Shown: positions 7,889 through 16,870, counted from the stretch's first letter. The stretch is 64,000 nucleotides of DNA from a bacterium (GCA_026416715.1 JAOAEQ010000007.1:41658-105657); one strand, 5' to 3'. The notes: generated by a model not told the origin, from the sequence alone. Program-made: numbers and translations.

Positions 7889-9906
7889 TGCGTAACCAGT
7901 TTAACTATAAACTTCGGTATTTAGTGTTACCCGATACGAACGTAAAAGAACATTGTAAACAATTGGTTCAGTTCTGTCGTCGTCATCATGTAGAAGAAGT
8001 CATTTTGTTTATTGCACCCGAGGAATGGAATAACGGTTTACTATCTCACCAAGAAGAAGATATTTGGTATCGTCATATAACCACCGTTACTCATATATTG
8101 CGCAAGCATGGGATAGATGTCAGTTTAAATCTATGGATGACTGTATTACATTGTGACCGGGGTAGAAAATTCCCAGAAGATTATCCATTTCGTCCGTTAG
8201 TTTCTCCCTTGGGAGAAAAGAGCAAAGCCTGTGCGTCATTTGCTGATCCGGTCTGGCAAAAGTATATTTCTCGTTTATATAGCCGATTTGCCGAACTCAA
8301 ATTTCGAATCTTATGGATTGAAGATGATTTCAGATATCACAATCACAATCCATTGACGTGGGGTGGAGGATTTGAACCGGAAGTTATCCAGCGATTCGAA
8401 AAGAAAATAGGTCGAACAACCAATCGGGATGAAATCGTGAAAAATATTTTAAAACCAGGAACACCGCATCCTTGGAGAGCAATATGGATGGAAACCTGGC
8501 GAGAAATACAGCTTGAAGTAGCTACCATGATTACGCAGGCGGTACTTGAAAAGGGGAAGAAAAAAATAAAACTAGGGTTGATGAGTTCACATCCTAGTCA
8601 CCATGCAATTGAAGGAAGAGATTGGCAACAATTGTTGTCGGCATTATCTATTAACCGACAGGTAGCGCATCGACCGCATTTTACTCCTTATATGGAACAA
8701 TGCGGGAAAGAAAAACCATATGCAATCATGATGCTAGATTTACAGAAAAATTTTCAACCATCATCCTGTGAAGTTACTCCGGAAATAGAAAATTTTCCTT
8801 ATACTACCTGGAATAAGTCTGATACCCAGACTTGGTCAGAAATGGCGTTATGTATGTTCTATGGTTCGGATAATATGCTACTCAATTTATTCCCGATGAC
8901 CGGAACATCATTAACCTACCAGGAAAAAATTGGGAATTTGCTTGATCGCTCACGAGCGAGTTTAACTTGGATTCAAAATAAGTTCTCGAAATCGTTATCT
9001 ACTACCGGTATCGGTTTTTTATGGAAACAAAATGCACCGGAATATATCCATACCCATACTGGAAAATATATGGATGAATTGTACATTGACCCGATGGAAT
9101 CAGGATTTTACCTCATGCCATTCGGTGTCCCCTGTTCTGCGCGGATACAGAAAGTAAACGCGATTTTCGGGAGTAATATTTGGTCTTTCACCGATGATGA
9201 AGTGATGCAACTATTACAAAACGGGCTATTGCTAGATGGTCTAAGCGCTAGAATACTTTGTGAACGAGGATTTAGTAAATTTCTCGGTGTGCAATTTCGC
9301 GGAACTGTAGCCAGAGAAGAGAGTGTTTATTCAATCGAGCTGATAACGGGCGTAGAATCGACTGGATTGAACCGAGGTTTTCCATTTAATATCAACAAAG
9401 CGCCACAAATATATCTATTTGATTTACATAAACCAGCGCAAGAATGGACTACTATCACCGACCCGACTATGAAAAGAATTGCGCCTGGTATCATTGCATA
9501 TACCAATGAACTTGGTGGGCGCGTTATAATTTACGCCGTTGCAAATCCAGCATTTTTACCTAGAAATAATCATCGACAAATATTAGTTCATCGGATGGTT
9601 TCATTTCTTGCGAACGGTGAATTTTATGCTGCTTTGGTTACAGGCGGTCCGTATCTCTTGCCAATACATTTTAAAAGTTCAACCCAAGAATACATCGTTA
9701 TTCTCAATGGTTCAACGGATCCGGCAAAACCTATGATAACATTGAACCGAGATAACTATACAACGCTAAATTCTACTCTCTTGAAGCCATTATCTAAACC
9801 CCAGAAAATTGCTGCTCTCGTTAAACCGAAAAAAAATGGGTTAACAATTACTACAAACCAGGATGTGCCATATTACGGATTTTGGGTGGTTGAGCTTATT
9901 CGATAG
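7888..9906 (+). CDS. Glycoside-hydrolase-like protein (GH42-like TIM barrel)
   Basis: 672 residues, with no signal peptide. The N-terminal 330 residues look like a (beta/alpha)8 glycosidase of the GH-A clan: ILWIEDDFRYH around residue 145 resembles the acid/base strand, and PEIENFPYTTW around 299-301 could bear the nucleophile, followed by MALCMFYGSDNMLLNLF, which is like the late barrel strand of beta-galactosidases. The middle (about 360-560) may correspond to a GH42-type trimerisation domain and the end to a beta-sandwich. These are resemblances by eye, not a firm family assignment. The start is supported by AGGAG seven bases upstream and by the overlap with the TrpF-like gene, implying a shared job in sugar metabolism. 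Confidence 0.5.
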   Translation: MRNQFNYKLRYLVLPDTNVKEHCKQLVQFCRRHHVEEVILFIAPEEWNNGLLSHQEEDIWYRHITTVTHILRKHGIDVSLNLWMTVLHCDRGRKFPEDYPFRPLVSPLGEKSKACASFADPVWQKYISRLYSRFAELKFRILWIEDDFRYHNHNPLTWGGGFEPEVIQRFEKKIGRTTNRDEIVKNILKPGTPHPWRAIWMETWREIQLEVATMITQAVLEKGKKKIKLGLMSSHPSHHAIEGRDWQQLLSALSINRQVAHRPHFTPYMEQCGKEKPYAIMMLDLQKNFQPSSCEVTPEIENFPYTTWNKSDTQTWSEMALCMFYGSDNMLLNLFPMTGTSLTYQEKIGNLLDRSRASLTWIQNKFSKSLSTTGIGFLWKQNAPEYIHTHTGKYMDELYIDPMESGFYLMPFGVPCSARIQKVNAIFGSNIWSFTDDEVMQLLQNGLLLDGLSARILCERGFSKFLGVQFRGTVAREESVYSIELITGVESTGLNRGFPFNINKAPQIYLFDLHKPAQEWTTITDPTMKRIAPGIIAYTNELGGRVIIYAVANPAFLPRNNHRQILVHRMVSFLANGEFYAALVTGGPYLLPIHFKSSTQEYIVILNGSTDPAKPMITLNRDNYTTLNSTLLKPLSKPQKIAALVKPKKNGLTITTNQDVPYYGFWVVELIR

Positions 9907-9961
9907 AGGTTATAATATAATAGCAACCAACGCGAAATTTTTATTTAGGTAGCATAATCCA

Positions 9962-11194
9962 ATGTTAACCTTATCAGATATTATTAATGCGAGAAATAGG
10001 CTGGGTAATGCGATTCAGCATACCCCATGTCCGTATTCTTATACGCTATCCGAACTCACTGGCTGTCATACCTATCATAAACTAGAAAGTTTCCAGATGA
10101 CCGGCAGTTTCAAAGAGCGTGGTGCGTTAAATCGTCTTTTATCGTTAAATAAGGAAGAGCAGCAGCAAGGGGTGGTTACTGCAAGTGCGGGAAACCATGC
10201 GTTTGCGATAGCATACCATTCGCGACGGCTGTCGATCCCAGCAACTATCGTTATGCCAGTCGGGACACCGCTAATTAAAGTTTCTTCCGTTCGTCGGGAA
10301 CAAGCTCGGGTTATTTTGCATGGAGAAAATTATGATGAAGCATATGCATATGCTCAAGAGATCGCTCGGCAGGAGAACCGGATTTTTATCCATGCGTTTG
10401 ATGACCCGTTGGTTATCGCTGGTCAAGGGACAATTGGGCTTGAACTCCTCGAAGAACCGATACCGCTTGATGCGGTCGTGGTTCCAGTCGGCGGCGGCGG
10501 ATTGATTAGCGGGATTGCAATAGCAATTAAAGAGACTAATCCGAAAATTAAAATTTTCGGCGTTGAAGCTAATAATGCACCTTCTATGACGATTGCAATT
10601 GAGAAAAACCAAGTAACGGAAATTCCGATATCAAGCACGATAGCTGATGGAATTGCGGTTAAAAAGGTTGGTATCAATACTTTCCCACTGGTTAAACGAT
10701 ATGTGGATGATATGGTTACCGTTACCGACGAAGAAATAGCGAATGCGATTCTGCTCCTGTTAGAAATCGAGAAAATCGTGGCTGAAGGTGCAGGAGCGAC
10801 TCCATTAGCTGCATTAGTGAATCGGAAGATAGCCAATCTGGAAGGAAAAAAGGTAGTTTGTATATTAAGTGGCGGGAATATTGATGTTAATCTATTATCA
10901 CGGATTATTGAAAAAGGATTGGTTAAAGATGGCCGGTTAGCGAAACTGCGGGTTCGACTTCCAGACCGTCCTGGATTCCTTGGCAAACTAGGCACATTAA
11001 TCGGGAGTTGCAATGCGAATATCTTGGAAATCTCGCACAATCGCCAATTTCCAAGTGCACCGTTAGGTGAAAATGAGGTAGATTTCATTCTCGAAACGAG
11101 GGGGCAAGCGCATATCGAAGAAATAATTACGTTGTTGAGAAAGAATCAATATCAAGTCGAAAATTTAAGCCAATATACTTCTCCCAAAAACTGA
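9962..11194 (+). CDS. ilvA: Threonine ammonia-lyase (threonine dehydratase) with C-terminal ACT domain
   Basis: A fold-type II PLP enzyme that converts threonine to 2-oxobutanoate and ammonia, the entry step of isoleucine synthesis or part of threonine catabolism. Lys51 in the SFKERGALN motif holds PLP, GNHAFAIAY follows the SAGNH substrate loop near residue 75, and GGGGLI near 176-181 binds the PLP phosphate. Residues from about 325 to 410 form one ACT-like domain opening with LRVRLPDRPGFLGKL, the usual place for amino-acid feedback control. The length (410 residues) and single ACT domain fit the medium-length class rather than long E. coli IlvA with its two ACT-like repeats, so tdcB-type naming is also possible. 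A TATAAT sequence lies about 40 bases upstream. Confidence 0.92.
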   Translation: MLTLSDIINARNRLGNAIQHTPCPYSYTLSELTGCHTYHKLESFQMTGSFKERGALNRLLSLNKEEQQQGVVTASAGNHAFAIAYHSRRLSIPATIVMPVGTPLIKVSSVRREQARVILHGENYDEAYAYAQEIARQENRIFIHAFDDPLVIAGQGTIGLELLEEPIPLDAVVVPVGGGGLISGIAIAIKETNPKIKIFGVEANNAPSMTIAIEKNQVTEIPISSTIADGIAVKKVGINTFPLVKRYVDDMVTVTDEEIANAILLLLEIEKIVAEGAGATPLAALVNRKIANLEGKKVVCILSGGNIDVNLLSRIIEKGLVKDGRLAKLRVRLPDRPGFLGKLGTLIGSCNANILEISHNRQFPSAPLGENEVDFILETRGQAHIEEIITLLRKNQYQVENLSQYTSPKN

Positions 11195-11380
11195 AATAAA
11201 CTTGACTCATCAAATCCATTGATTTAAGGTTACATAAATCACTCTATCCATTTTTGCTCAAAGAACCTGCATATTCGTCTGGTGGTTAAAATACAACTTC
11301 ATAGAATTAACAGATTTCTATTGCATTTTGACTCAAATCGAATTAAAATATCTATATACTCATATAGAATAAATATATTT

Positions 11381-11926
11381 ATGAAACGTCCATACCCTAA
11401 TTATATTCAGGTAACAAAAAACTTTATACCAGTATTAGAGGACGTAGCAGCGAGATTGTATAAGCAATTAACAAAAAAATCGGTTAAATCAGAAAAAGAG
11501 CTGCAGAAGATTGTTTATCAAGCGTTTGAACAGGTTTTGTTTCCGGTAGATTTATCTACGGCGACATTAAAATATAATGAACCGAAATTGCAACTTGTTA
11601 AATCCGGTCCGTTAGGAACCGCTTCCTATGCTGCGCCAAAAGAACGACAGGATTATGCTCGGCGCAAACCAGCAAAACCATATATGCTAACTCCAGCGCG
11701 CCAACTCCAGCAGTCTCGCATGCGACAAGCAACTACTGCTTGGAAAACTACTCCTGAATCTATTCGAATCCAATGGAAACAAATTGCTGAAAAAGAGCAT
11801 AACTATGCAGTAAGTCTCTTTTGCGGTATCTATATGCTACTTTTAGCTGATAACCGACCAATTCCAAACCCATTAATTCCGAATCCAGAATTACTCAAAT
11901 ATTATCATTGTCGGAAAACAAAATAA
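11381..11926 (+). CDS. Hypothetical protein, 181 residues
   Basis: I do not recognise this gene. A GTG at 11282 is possible, but its added residues are AT-rich spacer-like, so I place the start at the ATG at 11381, which opens MKRPYPNYIQV. The protein is basic and lacks a signal peptide or membrane segment. The stretch at about residues 105-150 (TPARQLQQSRMRQATTAW, then IRIQWKQIAEKEHNYAVSLF) has the R/F-spaced, W-containing pattern seen in some small helical DNA-binding or phage-type proteins, but this is weak. It stands alone between ilvA and the radical SAM gene and is followed by a strong hairpin. Confidence 0.5.
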   Translation: MKRPYPNYIQVTKNFIPVLEDVAARLYKQLTKKSVKSEKELQKIVYQAFEQVLFPVDLSTATLKYNEPKLQLVKSGPLGTASYAAPKERQDYARRKPAKPYMLTPARQLQQSRMRQATTAWKTTPESIRIQWKQIAEKEHNYAVSLFCGIYMLLLADNRPIPNPLIPNPELLKYYHCRKTK

Positions 11927-11952
11927 CCTACTATTATCTCCGAACCCACACT

Positions 11953-11995
11953 GGAGCAACTACGAACGAGATATTATCTCGTTCGTAGTTACTCC
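11953..11995. terminator. Strong hairpin after the 181-residue gene
   Basis: Two 20-base arms (11953-11972 and 11976-11995) pair at 19 of 20 positions around an ATT loop; the inner 15 pairs are perfect. There is no T-run on either side, so it may be a factor-assisted terminator, an RNA-stabilising hairpin or a palindromic repeat unit rather than a classical intrinsic terminator. Confidence 0.55.
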
Positions 11996-12066
11996 GTATA
12001 TCATCCATAAGTTCTAACGGTTAAATTTTTACAGAAAACATTATTGTTTTTTTGCAGTGTTCTGAA

Positions 12067-12096
12067 TTGACAAGAATTAGCGAAACATTTTAAGAT
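12067..12096 (+). promoter_or_regulatory. Possible promoter for the radical SAM/sugar operon
   Basis: A perfect TTGACA at 12067-12072 is followed after 18 bases by TAAGAT (12091-12096), a weak -10. The start codon at 12106 is only ten bases beyond the -10 and has no ribosome-binding site, again suggesting a leaderless or very short leader message. Confidence 0.38.
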
Positions 12097-12105
12097 TTTT
12101 AACTT

Positions 12106-13503
12106 ATGTTAAATAAAATTTTGCTGGTAAACCCAAACCTAATGAAACCGGTTGTATCGCCGGTAGCATTAGATTATCTTGGTGTTGCGCTAAAACATGC
12201 CGGGTTCGAAGTAAGTCTATTAGATTTATCGTTTTCTAAAGATATCGAATCCGATATTCGGTCAACGGTATCACACGATGAATTTATCTTAATTGGGGTA
12301 ACCGTTCGAAATATCGATGATTCATATTATGCAAGTCAAGATTTTATTTTGGAGAAAACTAAAGGAATTATCAACCTGATTAAAAAATATAGTGATACTC
12401 CGTTAGTTCTCGGAGGCGTTGGGTTCTCGATTATGCCGGAATTAACGCTTGCTTATTGCGAGGTTGACCTTGGGATAATCGGAGATGGTGAATTAGCGTT
12501 GCCCATGTTAGCCGAACGAATATCGAAAGAGTATGATTATTCTGAAATCCCGAATCTGGTGTATAAAACTAAAAACGGATATCAGCGGAACCCGACAAAG
12601 TTTTATCCGATTGATTCAATTTCGTTATCGCACCGTGAGACTATAGATAACCTTCGATATTATCGAGAAGGTGGAATGGTTGGATTTGAGACTACACGGG
12701 GATGTAATCAGCCGTGTTCATATTGTTGTGATCCGGTGAGTAAAGGTAGAAAGGTTCGGTGCCGAAACCCGAAAGATGTTGTTGCTGAGGTAGCATATCT
12801 TGTTTCCCAAGGGATAGATTATTTTCATACCTGCGATAGTGAGTTTAATGTTGATTATACCCATGCAGTTGCGGTTTGCAATGAATTGATTCATTCTGGG
12901 CTCGGGAATAAAATTACATGGTATACCTACTGTAATATCGTACCGTTTGATGAACCGCTAGCAGCATTATTACGGAAATCTGGTTGCGTTGGCATAGATT
13001 TTGTTGCTGACCATTGCAATGAAAAGATGCTGAAAATACTTGGAAATCAATATACATTTGCTGATATCGAGAATGTAGCAAAATTATGCCATAAATATGG
13101 ATTCGCGTTTATGTTTGATTTGTTACTTGGTGCTCCCGGAGAAACCCGAGAAACGATTACAGAAACCATAACTAAACTGAAAATGCTTAATCCGAGCCGG
13201 GTAGGGGTAAGCCTAGGATTACGGATATATCCCCAAACGCCAATGTTTGACCGATTTAAACAGTTGTTTGGAAAATCGGAATCGGAATTATTGCCACCGA
13301 CATTTTATCTTGCCCCGGAGTTAGGTGATGATATAGAAGAATATATTGAGCATTTGACTCGAGACGATCCAAGATTCTTATTCGGGAATCGCAAAAAAAT
13401 TGACCGAAATTATAATTATAATGATAATAATAAACTCGTTCAAGCGATTGTTGAGCAGGGATATAAAGGTGCATTCTGGGATATTTTGAGAAAAATTAAT
13501 TAA
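12106..13503 (+). CDS. Radical SAM protein with N-terminal B12-binding-like domain
   Basis: 465 residues. The first 150 residues resemble the Rossmann-type cobalamin-binding domain common in this class (ILLVNPN start, ALDYLGVALKHAGFEV, then VLGGVGFSIMPE and IGDGE). The radical SAM core follows with the cluster motif GCNQPCSYC (Cys200, Cys204, Cys207), which binds the 4Fe-4S cluster that cleaves S-adenosylmethionine. The C-terminal 100 residues are less typical. Such enzymes carry out methylations, rearrangements or ring formation on unactivated carbons in lipid, antibiotic or cofactor pathways. It heads a same-strand group with a sugar kinase, a nucleotidyltransferase and an epimerase, so its substrate may be a sugar or a glycosylated lipid. 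That link is inference from position only. Confidence 0.82.
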   Translation: MLNKILLVNPNLMKPVVSPVALDYLGVALKHAGFEVSLLDLSFSKDIESDIRSTVSHDEFILIGVTVRNIDDSYYASQDFILEKTKGIINLIKKYSDTPLVLGGVGFSIMPELTLAYCEVDLGIIGDGELALPMLAERISKEYDYSEIPNLVYKTKNGYQRNPTKFYPIDSISLSHRETIDNLRYYREGGMVGFETTRGCNQPCSYCCDPVSKGRKVRCRNPKDVVAEVAYLVSQGIDYFHTCDSEFNVDYTHAVAVCNELIHSGLGNKITWYTYCNIVPFDEPLAALLRKSGCVGIDFVADHCNEKMLKILGNQYTFADIENVAKLCHKYGFAFMFDLLLGAPGETRETITETITKLKMLNPSRVGVSLGLRIYPQTPMFDRFKQLFGKSESELLPPTFYLAPELGDDIEEYIEHLTRDDPRFLFGNRKKIDRNYNYNDNNKLVQAIVEQGYKGAFWDILRKIN

Positions 13504-13583
13504 CGACAGAGACGCAGAGACCACAAAGAATGTTTCGAATTGAAGTCGAAAGTCAGCTTGGTGAGCTTTGCGACCTCTGTCGT
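13503..13583. repeat. Imperfect inverted repeat in spacer
   Basis: ACGACAGAG at 13503-13511 pairs perfectly with CTCTGTCGT at 13575-13583, and the bases just inside (GCAGAGACCAC against the complement of GGTGAGCTTTGC) pair partly. It begins right at the stop of the radical SAM gene and ends shortly before the ribosome-binding site of the kinase gene. Confidence 0.6.
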
Positions 13584-13600
13584 GAAGTAGGAGATGATAC

Positions 13601-14653
13601 ATGCAAGAGTTTGATTTGTTTGTTCCGGGAAGAGTATGTTTATTTGGCGAGCATTCTGATTGGGCAGGAGGATATCGTCGGCTCGATTCGAGTATCCCAA
13701 TGGGATATTGTTTAATCGTGGGAACAAACCAAGGAATATATGCAAAGGTTAAACCTAATTCCGATGAGTTGATTATGACCTCGACGTTACCAGATGGGCA
13801 ACGTATTCCCAATCGGATTAAAATGGATGAAAAAATTCTGTTCGATACCGCAAAACGAGGCGGGTTTTTTAGCTATATCGCAGGAGTAGCGTATTATGTC
13901 TTGCGGAATTATCATGTTAAAGGATTAACTATCGATAGTTATAAAATGGACTTACCAATTCGAAAAGGATTATCTTCATCAGCAGCGATAAATGTACTAA
14001 CAGCACGAGCATTTAATTATATCTATGACCTTAAACTTACCAAACGCGGTGAAATGGAACTAGCATATCTCGGTGAAATTTTAACTCCATCACGTTGCGG
14101 ACGGATGGATCAGGCATGCGCATACGGTCGGGTTCCGGTATTTCTGACCTTTGATGGAGATAATATGGAAATAGAAGAATTACATCCACAACGTCCCATT
14201 TATATGGTCATAGTAGATTTAAAAAAAGGTAAGGATACGAAACAAATTTTAGCGGATTTGAATGCTTGTTATCCGAATACAAAAGGGAAAATAGCTGAAG
14301 ATGTTCGGTATTATCTCGGTCATATCAATCAGGAGATTTTAATCCAAGCGAAACAAGCTATTATTGACGGAGATGCAGAAGAAGTAGGACGACTGATGAC
14401 CGAAGCCCAACGGTTATTCGATGAATTTATGATTCCGGCAAGTCCGCGAGAATTAACCGCTCCGAAGCTTCATCAAGTATTATCTTATCCACCAATTCAA
14501 GACTTAATTTGGGGTGGCAAAGGAGTTGGGTCTCAAGGTGACGGTTGCGCGCAATTTGTGGTTCGAGGCCCGCAAGAACAAAAAGAACTGATAAAAAAAT
14601 TACCAGAATCACTAGATGTCGAATGTTTTGAATTAACGATAGAACCAAAATGA
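13601..14653 (+). CDS. GHMP-family sugar kinase (galactokinase-like)
   Basis: 350 residues with all three GHMP motifs. PGRVCLFGEHSDWAGG near residues 9-24 matches the galactokinase-type sugar-binding signature but with FGEHSDW in place of GEHTDYN. GLSSSAAINV near residues 128-137 is the ATP-phosphate loop, GRMDQACAYG supplies the likely catalytic aspartate, and GVGSQGDGCAQFVV is the third motif. The reaction is expected to be phosphorylation of a sugar at C1 with ATP. The variant sugar motif and the neighbouring nucleotidyltransferase and epimerase suggest a salvage or activation line for a hexose, heptose or uronic acid rather than the standard Leloir galactose pathway. AGGAG lies eight bases before the ATG. 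Confidence 0.82.
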   Translation: MQEFDLFVPGRVCLFGEHSDWAGGYRRLDSSIPMGYCLIVGTNQGIYAKVKPNSDELIMTSTLPDGQRIPNRIKMDEKILFDTAKRGGFFSYIAGVAYYVLRNYHVKGLTIDSYKMDLPIRKGLSSSAAINVLTARAFNYIYDLKLTKRGEMELAYLGEILTPSRCGRMDQACAYGRVPVFLTFDGDNMEIEELHPQRPIYMVIVDLKKGKDTKQILADLNACYPNTKGKIAEDVRYYLGHINQEILIQAKQAIIDGDAEEVGRLMTEAQRLFDEFMIPASPRELTAPKLHQVLSYPPIQDLIWGGKGVGSQGDGCAQFVVRGPQEQKELIKKLPESLDVECFELTIEPK

Positions 14654-14669
14654 TAAAATAACCATAATC

Positions 14670-14742
14670 CTGTCCTGAAAACACGGGAACTCGAGGGAAT
14701 TAAGTGGAGTGGTTCTCCGAGCGTTTCGTGGTTTTATGACAG
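14670..14742. repeat. Imperfect inverted repeat, 30-nt arms
   Basis: The arms at 14670-14699 and 14713-14742 pair over most of their length (CTGTC with GACAG at the ends, then AAAAC/GTTTT-type and CTCG/CGAG blocks). It fills the spacer between the kinase and nucleotidyltransferase genes. Its inner sequence has the CACG-rich look of short palindromic units also seen in other spacers here. Confidence 0.6.
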
Positions 14743-14751
14743 AAATATCCG

Positions 14752-15690
14752 ATGGTAAAGAAAGCTGTTATCACTGCAGCAGGTTTGGGAACACGATTAT
14801 ATCCCGCAACGAAAATAGTAAAAAAAGAACTGTTTCCGGTAATTGACCGTGATGGATTGGTTAAACCGATAATCCAGATTATTGTTGAAGAGCTAGTCCA
14901 ATCCGGAATAGAACAGATTGGAATCGTTATCCAACCGGAAGATAAACCAGTATTTCATCAATTTTTTCATCAACCATTGCCTTCAAATTTTGCTGAACAG
15001 ATACAAAATAAACCGATTATAATTGAACAGACTAAACACATTTTAGAGTTAGGCAAACGAATATCGTTTGTTTATCAGGATAAGCAGGATGGATTTGGAC
15101 ATGCGGTATATTGCGCTCGTGAGTTTGTAGGACACGAACCGTTTATCTTGCTCCTTGGTGACCATGTTAGTCATTCGAAAATCGAGATATCCTGCGTGCA
15201 ACAATTACTAAATGTATATCAACGGTATCAAAAGAGTGTAGTAGGAGTCTTACGAACGGCAGAATCGCTTATATATCGGTTCGGTACTGTCGGCGCAAAA
15301 CCGATTTGTTCGGATCCGGGCGTATTTGAAATAACGGAATTTAAAGAAAAACCGACTATTGAATATGCACAGAAATATCTTCGTGTTGAAGGTTTAGGTA
15401 CGAACCAATATCTTTGCCTTTTTGGTCAATATATTTTAACCCCAAGAATTTTCGAACATTTACAATATCATATTGACCATAATCTGCGGGAACAAAATGA
15501 AATCCAATTAACTTCTGCTTTGGAAAAGCTGCGGAAACAAGAAGGATTTTTTGCTTACGAAATCCAAGGAGAACGATATGATATTGGTGTTCCGGAAGGG
15601 TATCTTGAAACGATACTAGCATTGGGAAAAGCTAACTATAGAAGTCGTAACATTGTACCCTCAAGTTTGCAAGCGAAAAACAATTGGTAA
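14752..15690 (+). CDS. GalU-like sugar-1-phosphate nucleotidyltransferase
   Basis: A 312-residue protein of the glucose-1-phosphate uridylyltransferase family, which joins a sugar-1-phosphate to UTP (or another NTP) with release of pyrophosphate. The nucleotide-binding signature AAGLGTRLYPATK is at residues 8-20 and is followed by KKELFPVID; LLGDHVS near residue 135 holds the metal-binding aspartate, and FKEKP at about 200 is the sugar-contact loop. It differs from housekeeping GalU enough (KIVKKELFPV instead of KAIPKEMLPI) that the sugar may not be glucose. Its place between a sugar kinase and an epimerase gives a coherent order of reactions: phosphorylate at C1, add the nucleotide, then epimerise. 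Confidence 0.82.
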   Translation: MVKKAVITAAGLGTRLYPATKIVKKELFPVIDRDGLVKPIIQIIVEELVQSGIEQIGIVIQPEDKPVFHQFFHQPLPSNFAEQIQNKPIIIEQTKHILELGKRISFVYQDKQDGFGHAVYCAREFVGHEPFILLLGDHVSHSKIEISCVQQLLNVYQRYQKSVVGVLRTAESLIYRFGTVGAKPICSDPGVFEITEFKEKPTIEYAQKYLRVEGLGTNQYLCLFGQYILTPRIFEHLQYHIDHNLREQNEIQLTSALEKLRKQEGFFAYEIQGERYDIGVPEGYLETILALGKANYRSRNIVPSSLQAKNNW

Positions 15691-15776
15691 TTTTGGATTT
15701 TTTATTCCGAACCGAAGCATAGAAATTTATGATAAGATAATAAGTCTTTTTATATATTTGAGGAGGTAAATTATCC

Positions 15777-16799
15777 GTGAGCAAGAAAATACTGGTTACT
15801 GGTGGCGCAGGATTTATCGGTAGTAATCTGGTGTATCGTCTGGTTGAACAAGGTGAAGACGTAACCATACTCGATAATCTTTCGCGTAAAGGAACGGAAA
15901 AAAATGTTGAATGGCTTAAAGCAAAATTTGGTGATCAATGTAAGCTCATAGTAGGTGATATTCGAAATAAAGAAGTGGTTAATCAAGCGGTGCAAGGACA
16001 AGAGGTGATATTTCATCTTGCGGCACAGGTTGCAGTAACCACATCGATTCTGAACCCACGAGAAGATTTTGAAATTAATGCACTTGGGACATTGAATATT
16101 CTTGAAGCGGCACGGATGAGTAATTGTAATCCGATACTCGTTTTTACTTCAACGAATAAGGTGTACGGTGGATTGGAAGATATTAAAGTAATTGAACAGC
16201 AAAAACGATATAGTTTTAGAGATTATCCATTTGGAATTGCCGAATCGCGTGGGTTGGATTTTCATTCACCATATGGATGTTCAAAGGGTGCGGCGGATCA
16301 GTATGTTCGCGACTATGCACGAATGTATGGATTGCGAACCGTAGTATTTCGTATGTCTTGTATATATGGTCCACGTCAATTCGGAAACGAAGACCAGGGA
16401 TGGGTTGCACATTTTATTATCTCATCGATACTGGGTAAACCGATAACTATTTATGGCGATGGGAAACAGGTCCGGGATATTCTTTTTATCGAAGATTTAA
16501 TTCGAGCATTTCAGCTTGCAGTAGCGAACATTGATATCACTGCTGGGCAGATTTATAATATCGGTGGTGGGCCAAATAACACCGTATCCGCTTGGCTCGA
16601 ATTTCGTGAATATCTAGCAAAACTTCTCTGTCGGGAAATCCCCGCGAATTTTAGTGATTGGCGACCAGGTGACCAAAAAGTATATGTTAGCGATATTCGA
16701 AAAGCCCAACATGATTTGAATTGGCATCCACGAATTGAAGTTGGAGAAGGTATCGAACGGCTATACTGCTGGGTAATCGAGAATTCACATCTTTTTTAA
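15777..16799 (+). CDS. NAD-dependent NDP-sugar epimerase (CDP-paratose 2-epimerase-like)
   Basis: An extended short-chain dehydrogenase/reductase of 340 residues. The NAD-binding loop GGAGFIG is at 9-15, and the catalytic Tyr166 and Lys170 lie in SPYGCSKGAADQYVRDYA. That segment, together with FRMSCIYGPRQFGNEDQGWVAHF, is closest in my memory to CDP-paratose/CDP-tyvelose 2-epimerases, which invert C2 of a nucleotide sugar; UDP-glucose 4-epimerases are the next best match. The start is a GTG with an excellent GAGGAGGT ribosome-binding site about ten bases upstream. It is the last sugar-activation gene before carB. Confidence 0.82.
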   Translation: MSKKILVTGGAGFIGSNLVYRLVEQGEDVTILDNLSRKGTEKNVEWLKAKFGDQCKLIVGDIRNKEVVNQAVQGQEVIFHLAAQVAVTTSILNPREDFEINALGTLNILEAARMSNCNPILVFTSTNKVYGGLEDIKVIEQQKRYSFRDYPFGIAESRGLDFHSPYGCSKGAADQYVRDYARMYGLRTVVFRMSCIYGPRQFGNEDQGWVAHFIISSILGKPITIYGDGKQVRDILFIEDLIRAFQLAVANIDITAGQIYNIGGGPNNTVSAWLEFREYLAKLLCREIPANFSDWRPGDQKVYVSDIRKAQHDLNWHPRIEVGEGIERLYCWVIENSHLF

Positions 16800-16870
16800 T
16801 AACAATTAACGAATATCACAACCTAAAAACCGATTGCAATAAGTCAATAAATTAAATTTGTATGTAAATT

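Noticed and set aside
10423-11088. A 221-codon open frame on the minus strand inside ilvA
   Set aside because: It is antisense to a well-supported enzyme gene, has no recognisable motifs and reflects codon bias of the plus-strand gene.
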